A stretch of DNA of 27,874 nt from an uncultured Candidatus Woesearchaeota archaeon. GTDB lineage: Archaea > Nanobdellota > Nanobdellia > Woesearchaeales > 21-14-0-10-32-9. A program made the translations under genes and the position numbers. Within the stretch, counting starts at the first letter, position 1, and the number at the start of each line of letters is the position of its first letter. Of this stretch, positions 7,350 through 13,558 are shown piece after piece. Location: positions 1-27,874 of the forward strand of contig CAITEO010000083.1 in assembly GCA_903891505.1 (NCBI GenBank), read 5' to 3'. The notes under the pieces are model-generated. The model saw only the letters and a program-made list of their open reading frames with translations, had not been told where the DNA came from and ran no database searches.

Positions 7350-7610
7350 ATGGCTAAAATTGAAAAAAAAGTTGCACGAAACGAAAAAGAACAGAAAAAT
7401 AAGGAACAGACTTTAATCAAAGATATTCCTAAATTGAATGATTTAACAAAAGAAGAAATTCTAGAAATCTACAAAGATGAATTAAAAAGAAAGGATGAAA
7501 TCATCGACAAACTTGAACGCGAAAATAATATTTTGTTAAATCTTACGTTGAAGAACACAAAGCGACGACTTGAAGAGAGCGAAACGACAAAAAAAATAGA
7601 AAAGAAATAA
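7350..7610 (+). CDS. Small lysine/glutamate-rich coiled-coil protein
   Basis: An 86-residue, highly charged protein with no recognised family. The N-terminus (MAKIEKKVARNEKEQKNKEQ) is basic. The segment LTKEEILEIYKDELKRKDEI and the following leucine-spaced helix (IDKLERENNILLNLTLKN) have strong coiled-coil character. It starts 2 nt after the stop of the ThyA-like gene, so the two are translationally linked and probably function together. The downstream neighbour, the PyrE-PyrF gene, is convergent. Confidence 0.72.
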   Translation: MAKIEKKVARNEKEQKNKEQTLIKDIPKLNDLTKEEILEIYKDELKRKDEIIDKLERENNILLNLTLKNTKRRLEESETTKKIEKK

Positions 7611-7620
7611 AAAAATATAA

Positions 7621-9051
7621 TTAAAGTTGACTTGTGTGTTCTATTGCAGCTTGCTTCATATCAAGTGCTTTATAGATTCCTCTTCCAACAATACCATGGA
7701 ATCTATCTCCCGCAACTTCTGCTGCAGCCGCAATTTTTCCGCCTTGAGCAACAAACCCTGGAGCATATAATATAGGCGAAACTCCCTCTGCTTCAACAAT
7801 TCCTTTAATTTGCTTTATAACAGCCGGTTTGTTTCCAGGTACAACAAAATTATTTATTCCCGCTCTTGCTGCAAGTCTGTACATGTCTAATGCGCCTTCA
7901 TCAGTGATGAACCCGCCTTCGCTAACTGCGTATGCTGGATGCGTCATTCTTCCGCCGACAATCACATTTAATCCATTATCAAGTGCGTGATATATCCACG
8001 CTCTTTCTGTTTCCGGACCTGCTTGAGGAAATAATATCACTGTATCAATTCCTGCTCTTTTCATCACTCTTGCAAAATTTTTGCCAGTGTCAGGAATATC
8101 TGTTCCCGCCTTTTGATGGTCGTATATAAGTGGTTTGTCAGTATATTTCCTTGCTGCTTTAACGACTGCGGGCAAGCCAAAACCTAATCCTAGCTCGAAC
8201 CCTAGTTTATATCCTCCTATTCCAGGAACATCAGCAGTTTGTTTTACAAGTTCTTCAAACTGTTCTAATGTTTCAACATCACATGCGGGAATTACACTTC
8301 TGTCTCTCCCAATTATTTTTTGCTCTAAACCACCCTTCATTGCAGAACGTGCTTCTTTTGTTCCGTAAACCCTAATGTAATTTGCCAATCTGTTTAATGC
8401 GCGATCAGAAGCCAATCCGCCTTCTTTTAGGACTTGACGCACATCAACTGCATTAACAACAGAAACCACTCTTGTTCCTGTTCTTTCTTGATATTCTGCA
8501 ATCGCCTCTCTGCTATCGATTGCTACTTCCTGCCTATCAACAGCTATAACAAGCAGAGGCAGATTATTTCTGTTTAGGCTTTTCAAAAATACATTCGCTT
8601 CATATTTTGCATCGCCCGCAGTAAAAACATCATCTAATTGAACAATGGCATCTGCTGCTTTAGGAGCTCTTCCAACAGTCAACGCTTTGATTCTTTCTTC
8701 AGGACCAAGATTGGATGCTTCTCCGTGTTTCTTTTCATCTTTTCTTGAGAATACCCATCCAACATTATGCCCTTTTTGAGCCATAGCCATTGCAACAGGC
8801 GTGGCTAAACCAACGCCTTTATCAGGAATTCCATAAAGAACATCCGCCGGAACACCTGAGTTGATTATCGCATCAGCATAAAACCCAGACAATGCAGTTG
8901 ACGATGCGCCGTCATTAAAATCACCAATATTCACAAACCAAGGAGATATCCTTCCACTCTTCAAGGTTCTGTCATCATCAGAATTTTCAAAAACTTTTAA
9001 TGCGCCAGTTTGCAGTAAAAATTTGATAAATTCGTGCTTATATTCTTCCAT
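7621..9051 (-). CDS. pyrEF: Bifunctional orotate phosphoribosyltransferase / OMP decarboxylase
   Basis: A 476-residue fusion carrying out the last two steps of UMP synthesis: orotate plus PRPP to OMP, then OMP to UMP. The N-terminal half is PyrE: LKSGRISPWFVNIG, the flexible-loop RKDEKKHGEASNLG and the PRPP motif IVQLDDVFTAGDAKYEA. The C-terminal half, from about 240, is a PyrF barrel: IPACDVETLEQFEEL, KLGFELGLGFGLP, YDHQKAGTDIPDTG, PQAGPETERAW and a phosphate-binding end GDRFHGIVGRGIY. The domain order matches eukaryotic UMP synthase. The PyrF catalytic motif has D-x-x-K-x-x-x-D spacing rather than the usual D-x-K-x-x-D. The ATG at 9051 is chosen over an upstream TTG at 9066 because a GGGGG precedes it by about 9 nt. 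A TATA-like TATTTATAAGT lies upstream. Confidence 0.93.
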   Translation of the reverse strand: MEEYKHEFIKFLLQTGALKVFENSDDDRTLKSGRISPWFVNIGDFNDGASSTALSGFYADAIINSGVPADVLYGIPDKGVGLATPVAMAMAQKGHNVGWVFSRKDEKKHGEASNLGPEERIKALTVGRAPKAADAIVQLDDVFTAGDAKYEANVFLKSLNRNNLPLLVIAVDRQEVAIDSREAIAEYQERTGTRVVSVVNAVDVRQVLKEGGLASDRALNRLANYIRVYGTKEARSAMKGGLEQKIIGRDRSVIPACDVETLEQFEELVKQTADVPGIGGYKLGFELGLGFGLPAVVKAARKYTDKPLIYDHQKAGTDIPDTGKNFARVMKRAGIDTVILFPQAGPETERAWIYHALDNGLNVIVGGRMTHPAYAVSEGGFITDEGALDMYRLAARAGINNFVVPGNKPAVIKQIKGIVEAEGVSPILYAPGFVAQGGKIAAAAEVAGDRFHGIVGRGIYKALDMKQAAIEHTSQL

Positions 9052-9205
9052 TTTATCAGCCCCCAAAATTAATTTGAAAAAAATAATATTTACTTATAAA
9101 TATTCCTATTTTAGAATAGTGACAAGAAAAAAATACGAATTAGTCGCCCTGCATTTTGAGTGTGATTGCCACATTCTCAATCATCATCTGTACTTCATTT
9201 CATTC

Positions 9206-9501
9206 CTAGAATTTCTTCAAATCCGCGCCGAGGTACTGCGATTTCCTAAGGCCGCAGCCGAAGCATCTTTGTTCCAATGAATCTTCGACGTGAGTTGAAC
9301 AAAGGCCCATTCCCTTCGGGAGATTCAAATAGAAAGGATTTGTTATCTTCGCAGCAAGATATCCCTGGCCTGTGACCTGCCATCCTCCTTTGTCGCTTTT
9401 CGCTTCGTCCCAAGTCATGCCCGTGATTATTTGGGCATCCTTTTTTCTTGTAACCCTGAAATCAAGGAAAGCTAAACCCCAGTTGTTTTTGTATTTTTCA
9501 T
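9206..9501 (-). pseudogene. Small GC-richer ORF, apparently frameshifted near its start
   Basis: A frame open from 9529 down to a TAG at 9206-9208 gives a protein-like sequence: NNWGLAFLDFRVTRKKD, then GWQVTGQGYLAAKITNPFYL, and a Cys-rich end with STHVEDSLEQRCFGCGLRKS. The first in-frame ATG (9418) is late, since the sequence before it still reads like protein. No ATG, GTG or TTG occurs earlier in frame. An ATG at 9501 lies one frame off. One extra A in the A run just after it would join it into a roughly 98-residue ORF. This suggests a frameshift, either a sequencing or assembly error or a real mutation. I do not recognise the family. Several hairpins (for example CTTTGTTC with GAACAAAG) and the higher GC leave a structured RNA as an alternative. 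The surrounding 9067-9564 has no other gene; 9480-9560 is T-rich. Confidence 0.42.
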
Positions 9502-9564
9502 TGTTCTTTATTTTTTTCTCGTTTTTATGTTATTTTCCAGGCTCTAGTCTTTTTTTTATTTCTT

Positions 9565-10266
9565 TTATTCTTTTTTTTCTTCGCGCTTATCTTCTATAAT
9601 ACTCTTCATTCCAAGAAAATCAGTTTCAAGATCTGTTCGTATGCTTGGTTTGTATAGCATTGCTGCAGGATGGTAAAGAGGAACAACTACGAACTTTAGA
9701 TCGTCGATTTCTTTTTCCACATGTTTACCATGCAAGAAAGATATTCCCCCTATTTTTTTCATTCCTTCAACATTGAAATTCGCAAGCACAAATTTCGTTG
9801 AGTAATTGCCAAGCGTTGCAACTATTCTTGGTTTTATTATTTTAATTTGCTCAACGAGAAATGGAGTGTGTCTCTCAATTTCTTCATTTGTCGGATCACG
9901 ATTATTCGGCGGGCGATACTTCAATATATTTGCAATATATACATCATCGAGCGTCAAACCAATCAATGATAATAATTTATCAAGCTGTTTGCCTGCAGCA
10001 CCGACGAATGGAATTCCTTGCAAATCTTCGTTCTCACCTGGTGCTTCACCTATAAACATTATTTTAGCGCACGGATTGCCTTTGCCAAAGACAAGATTGT
10101 GTGTAGTAACTTTCAGAGGACAATCAAGCTCATTTAGAATTCTTTTTCTGAGCAATTCAAGTTTATGATTGGAAGACTCATTGTAATTATCCTTTTCTGA
10201 CTTAGACAAATTATTTGGAGTTTCATCTAAAACTCCTTCATCTAAACGTATTTGTTTTTCCCCCAT
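9565..10266 (-). CDS. Family 4 uracil-DNA glycosylase without most Fe-S ligands
   Basis: A 233-residue DNA repair enzyme that removes uracil from DNA. Motif A is GEAPG (73-77) followed by ENEDLQGIPFVGAAGKQLD. Motif B is HPAAML, with the catalytic-loop His at H199. The central VYIANILKYRPPNNRDP matches the family 4 signature. Family 4 enzymes carry a [4Fe-4S] cluster on four cysteines: a CxxC before PL, one in KCRPP and one in EI..C.P. Here only the CPL Cys (C49) remains; its CxxC partner is absent, KCRPP is KYRPP (Y117) and the last is H133. The only other Cys is C66. The first 40 residues are acidic, polar and probably disordered. The minus-strand start ATG has no close ribosome-binding site, so the start is moderately sure. 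Confidence 0.92.
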   Translation of the reverse strand: MGEKQIRLDEGVLDETPNNLSKSEKDNYNESSNHKLELLRKRILNELDCPLKVTTHNLVFGKGNPCAKIMFIGEAPGENEDLQGIPFVGAAGKQLDKLLSLIGLTLDDVYIANILKYRPPNNRDPTNEEIERHTPFLVEQIKIIKPRIVATLGNYSTKFVLANFNVEGMKKIGGISFLHGKHVEKEIDDLKFVVVPLYHPAAMLYKPSIRTDLETDFLGMKSIIEDKREEKKE

Positions 10267-10352
10267 AAACTAATTATGCTTGTCTCCTATTTTAATTTTT
10301 TGATTAATTTTTTGATAAAGGATTCTCTCGTTTAGTAAAAACTAGCTGAAAC

Positions 10353-10379
10353 TTACCAAATTTAGCTAAATTTTGGTAA
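10353..10379. promoter_or_regulatory. 27-nt near-perfect palindrome upstream of mscL
   Basis: The arms TTACCAAATTTAGC and GCTAAATTTTGGTAA share the central GC and are complementary except for one extra T in the right arm. The palindrome ends 2 nt before the TATA-like TTTTTATAC (10382-10390). That places it over the BRE/upstream promoter region, where it could act as an operator or activator site. Its size fits a dimeric regulator. Confidence 0.6.
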
Positions 10380-10381
10380 AC

Positions 10382-10390
10382 TTTTTATAC
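10382..10390 (+). promoter_or_regulatory. TATA box of mscL
   Basis: TTTTTATAC sits about 60 nt before the mscL ATG. A start point 25 nt downstream gives a leader of roughly 30 nt ending in the AAGGGGG ribosome-binding site (10432-10438). Confidence 0.5.
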
Positions 10391-10445
10391 TCATTTAACA
10401 GAAATACACCACTAAATGATTATTTATCGCTAAGGGGGCACCAAT

Positions 10446-10754
10446 ATGGGAAAAATGATGAGTGAATTCAAGGAATTTCTGCAGGAGTACAAAGTAATTG
10501 GTCTCGCCATTGCATTCATCATGGGTGTCGCTGCAACCACACTCATTCAAGCACTTGTTAATTATATCATAATGCCAATCATAACTCCATTCATACCAGG
10601 CGGAGCATGGCAAAGCGCAACATTTAAAATAGGCCTAGTAGTAATAAGCTGGGGTGCATTCCTAGCCGCAGTTATTAATTTCATAATAATTGCACTTGTT
10701 GTATTCATAGTTGCGAAAAAGTTCTTCAAGGAAGAAAAAGTCGCGAAGAGATAA
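10446..10754 (+). CDS. mscL: Large-conductance mechanosensitive channel MscL
   Basis: A 102-residue membrane protein that opens under membrane tension and releases solutes during hypo-osmotic shock. The N-terminal amphipathic segment EFKEFLQEYKVIGLA leads into TM1 (FIMGVAATTLIQALVNYIIM) and PIITPFIPGG. A short periplasmic-type loop follows, then TM2 (WGAFLAAVINFIIIALVVFI) and a basic tail. The order and the MP-I-TP turn match MscL, although the external loop is short. An AAGGGGG lies about 8 nt before the ATG. The promoter carries a strong palindrome. Two Lys-tailed membrane proteins follow on the same strand with gaps of about 65 nt. Confidence 0.93.
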   Translation: MGKMMSEFKEFLQEYKVIGLAIAFIMGVAATTLIQALVNYIIMPIITPFIPGGAWQSATFKIGLVVISWGAFLAAVINFIIIALVVFIVAKKFFKEEKVAKR

Positions 10755-10819
10755 CCCTGAAATAAATGAATAGATACACCATAGAAGATTTATTAGTTAA
10801 AAAAAAGAGGAGAGAAAAT

Positions 10820-11320
10820 ATGGCAGCAAAGAAAGTAAAAAGTAGATCTAAACCTGTAAAAAAAACAATAAAAAAAGTTGTGACTAAGAAAGCAATACAA
10901 AAAAAAGCAGCACCTAAACGGGCAGCACCACGAAAGGTTGTTTCTAGAAAACCAATACAAAAATCACCTACAGTTGCACTAAGCGCAAATCCAATGATTA
11001 ATAGTGTTGATGATAAAAGTCTAGATGGAACACAAAATACAACTGCTGCTGAAACATCGTTTCAATCAACAACTCAAAATTCAGTTCAAGAACCAAGCAC
11101 TAAGGTAAATAAAATAGATCCTAATGCTGCACCTCTTGGCGTCGTAGGAGTAATTATTGGCCTCGCAGGACTTTTCTTTCCATCTCCATTGAACATTATT
11201 GCAGGAGTTATAACAGGAATTCTAGCAACATACGCCTTAAAACACAACCATAAAGTTTTGGCATTAGTTGGTGGAATACTTGCAGTAATAGATATATTAT
11301 TTTTCATCTTGCTATTGTAA
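10820..11320 (+). CDS. Lys/Ala-rich tail fused to a two-TM membrane domain (paralogue 1)
   Basis: A 166-residue protein of unknown function. Residues 1-50 are a histone H1-like basic tail rich in K, A, R and P (AAKKVKSRSKPVKKTIKKVV, then KKAAPKRAAPRKVVSRK). A Ser/Thr/Gln-rich linker runs to about 100. From DPNAAPLGVVGVIIGLAGLF onward there are two or three hydrophobic helices with FPSPLNIIAGVITGILATYA and a KHNHK turn. The ATG at 10820 is preferred over an ATG at 10766 because GAGGAGAG lies just before it. The gene at 11385 has the same architecture and core motif, so this is a tandem duplication. A membrane protein with a nucleic-acid- or phospholipid-binding tail is plausible but unproven. 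Confidence 0.75.
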   Translation: MAAKKVKSRSKPVKKTIKKVVTKKAIQKKAAPKRAAPRKVVSRKPIQKSPTVALSANPMINSVDDKSLDGTQNTTAAETSFQSTTQNSVQEPSTKVNKIDPNAAPLGVVGVIIGLAGLFFPSPLNIIAGVITGILATYALKHNHKVLALVGGILAVIDILFFILLL

Positions 11321-11384
11321 GAACTAGGTAATAAGAATGCATTATTTTTTATTTTTTTACTTGTAAGCGCAGGTGAGATTAAAC

Positions 11385-11849
11385 ATGATAACAAAAAAAA
11401 GCAAAATTAAGAAAACTATCGTGAATACCCAAGTCAAACACACCAAAAGGACAAAATCAAGAACGAAAGTAACACCTAAAGTAACTCCTATTGTTTCAAA
11501 AGAAGACTCAGTTTCACAAAACATATTTGCAATACCAAGCGAAGAGCCAAAACAAGAAAAACTTGAAGATCAAGCATTCAAAGAAAACTTGAAGGAAGCA
11601 GTTGTCGAGTCAAAACAAGCTGATCCTAACGCGAAGAATTTGGGAATCATGGGCATCGTAATAGGTCTCATTGGTTTATTTGTTCCTCCACCAATAAATG
11701 TCATAACAGGAGTGATGATTGCTATAATCGCCGTCTATGCAAATCACCACAAACAAAGATTGCTTGGAATTCTTTGCGGAATACTTGCACTGATAAATTT
11801 ACTTGGCTTTTTTATAATTGCACTTGGCATCTGGCCTGGACGATTATAA
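11385..11849 (+). CDS. Lys-rich tail fused to a two-TM membrane domain (paralogue 2)
   Basis: A 154-residue tandem paralogue of the preceding gene. The basic N-terminus (TKKSKIKKTIVNTQVKHTKR) is followed by an acidic/polar linker and the shared core DPNAKNLGIMGIVIGLIGLF. Then comes PPPINVITGVMIAIIAVYA with an NHHKQR turn and a last helix ending GIWPGRL. The core is well conserved between the two copies while the tails differ in sequence but stay basic. An AGGTGAG precedes the ATG at 11385 by about 8 nt. Function unknown. Both lie directly downstream of mscL. Confidence 0.75.
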   Translation: MITKKSKIKKTIVNTQVKHTKRTKSRTKVTPKVTPIVSKEDSVSQNIFAIPSEEPKQEKLEDQAFKENLKEAVVESKQADPNAKNLGIMGIVIGLIGLFVPPPINVITGVMIAIIAVYANHHKQRLLGILCGILALINLLGFFIIALGIWPGRL

Positions 11850-12030
11850 TACTAAAACCTGAGTTTAAACGCTAAATATTATTTTTTATTATTTTACTGC
11901 TATTCATTATTTCTTGTTCTCATAATAAACACCATAAAAAGCATAACACTTATAAATAAAAAAATTAGAATTCACATAAAATACACTTAAAGTATTTTAA
12001 TAATCAAACAAAACAGAAAGGTGATGTGTA

Positions 12031-12243
12031 ATGTCAACGTCTGACCACATGCTTGATGCATGCATCATAGGATTTGAAAATGCAGAAAGAGCACTCGAAA
12101 AGCAAGCAAACCAAGCTAAAAAGGAAATAATAGAAGCACAAAAACAAGTTTACCTAGATTTGGTAAAACAGTTTGGTGATGAAATAAATCCGAAAAAACT
12201 CGAGAACTTTAAGATAAAACACAGTAAGTACTTCTGGGAATGA
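12031..12243 (+). CDS. Small helical hypothetical protein
   Basis: A 70-residue soluble protein that is mostly a long helix (ENAERALEKQANQAKKEIIE, then AQKQVYLDLVKQFGDEI) with a short basic end (IKHSKYFWE). It has no recognised domain. An AAAGGTGAT ribosome-binding site lies a few nucleotides before the ATG. TATA-like ACTTATAAATAA is at about 11949-11960. The preceding gap of about 180 nt shows no gene. It is followed 58 nt later by the GH15-like gene on the same strand. Confidence 0.65.
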   Translation: MSTSDHMLDACIIGFENAERALEKQANQAKKEIIEAQKQVYLDLVKQFGDEINPKKLENFKIKHSKYFWE

Positions 12244-12301
12244 ATCAGAGTTAACCATATCAACTCAAAATACTAAACAGAATAAAAAAAAGAGGAAAGA
12301 G

Positions 12302-13459
12302 ATGAAGTTAGCCAGGGCCAAACTTAAGCCTTTAATTACACAGGATAGACTGATACGTCAGCACATGAATATTCTCAAGCAACTGCAATATGAATCTGGT
12401 CTTTTTGCAGCTTCAAGAAAAGATGTAGATACTGGTTATGATAAGTCTTGGCTACGAGATAATTTCTATGAATGCCTTGCATTCGAAGTTCTTGGCGACT
12501 TTAAAACTGTTGAAAAAACATATGAATCAATACTTGCCATATTCTTGAAGCACGAATATAAAATTGATTATGCAATCGCGAACAAACCGCAGCACAAACA
12601 CGAATACATTCATGCCAGATACAATCCACAAACTTTTGATGAATACTGGGAGGATTGGGGAAATAAACAACACGATTCAATAGGCGCAGTACTATTTACA
12701 ATCGGTGAACTTGAGTGCAAGTACAAACGAATGATTCTTGACAACGATGACAAAATACGCATCGTTCAAAAACTCGTCAAGTATCTTGAGAGTATACATT
12801 ACTGGGAAGATGAAGACAACGGTGTTTGGGAAGAAGCTGAAGAAGTCCATGCATCATCTGTCGGCGCATGTGTTGCAGGACTTGAATCAATAAATAGACT
12901 TGGCTGCATAGATGTCCCAAAAGAATTAATTGAGTATGGAAAAAAAACATTAACTGAACTGCTTCCAAGAGAGTCAAAACACAAATTCGTAGACCTTGCT
13001 CTTCTTTCACTTATTTATCCGTATAATATTGTGAATGAAGAACAAAGAAATAAAATACTCGAAAATATTGAATACTTACTCTTAAAAGAAAGAGGAGTAA
13101 TAAGATACAAAAACGATCATTATTACAACAAAAACCCTGATGGCTATAGTGAGGAAGCAGAGTGGTGTTTCGGACTTAGCTGGCTCGCAATAATCTACGA
13201 ACACTTAGGAGATAAAGAAAAAGCAAAATACTTTGTTGATAAAATGCTCGCAACACAAACAGCAAAAGGAATCCCTGAATTATATTTCTCACACACAAAT
13301 AAACCAAACGATAACACCCCGCTTGGCTGGGCAGAATCACTTTTCGTCGTAGCCCTACACGATATGAACGAGAAATTCATCAACATGAAACCACACCTTG
13401 TGCGAGGAACGCCACATACAATAAATAAGTTCTTGAAACTTGTCGGACGAAAGAAATAG
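12302..13459 (+). CDS. GH15-like (glucoamylase / phosphorylase-kinase alpha fold) protein
   Basis: A 385-residue protein resembling the (alpha/alpha)6 barrel of glycoside hydrolase family 15. Recognisable blocks are GYDKSWLRDNFYECLAFEVL (46-65), the polar EYWEDWGNKQHDSIGAVLFT, GVWEEAEEVHASSVGACVAG with the W-E-x4-H-x-S pattern (175-194), EEAEWCFGLSWLAIIYEHLG and the C-terminal NTPLGWAESLFVVAL (near 347). It has no signal peptide, so an intracellular role on an alpha-glucan, trehalose or other glycan is more likely than secretion. At 385 residues it is a single catalytic domain without the N-terminal beta domain of many archaeal glucoamylases. A GAGGAAAGAG lies before the ATG. Substrate unknown. 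Confidence 0.82.
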   Translation: MKLARAKLKPLITQDRLIRQHMNILKQLQYESGLFAASRKDVDTGYDKSWLRDNFYECLAFEVLGDFKTVEKTYESILAIFLKHEYKIDYAIANKPQHKHEYIHARYNPQTFDEYWEDWGNKQHDSIGAVLFTIGELECKYKRMILDNDDKIRIVQKLVKYLESIHYWEDEDNGVWEEAEEVHASSVGACVAGLESINRLGCIDVPKELIEYGKKTLTELLPRESKHKFVDLALLSLIYPYNIVNEEQRNKILENIEYLLLKERGVIRYKNDHYYNKNPDGYSEEAEWCFGLSWLAIIYEHLGDKEKAKYFVDKMLATQTAKGIPELYFSHTNKPNDNTPLGWAESLFVVALHDMNEKFINMKPHLVRGTPHTINKFLKLVGRKK

Positions 13460-13558
13460 ATTAGAACATATTAAAAAATCATTTAGACCTATTTTTCCTC
13501 TGATTTTCTAGTAAATTATTTAAATCAAGTCGCAGTCATTTCCTCAAGGGAAAAATAC

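Noticed and set aside
9206..9440. RNase P RNA or SRP RNA on the minus strand, suggested by higher GC and hairpins
   Set aside because: I could not find the conserved GAGGAAAGUC-type P4 sequence or the SRP helix 8 consensus, and the minus-strand frame reads as convincing protein. It is kept only as an alternative.
10766..10819. Longer start at 10766 for the first Lys-tailed protein
   Set aside because: A GAGGAGAG ribosome-binding site directly precedes the ATG at 10820, and the paralogue starts at the equivalent point of its basic tail.
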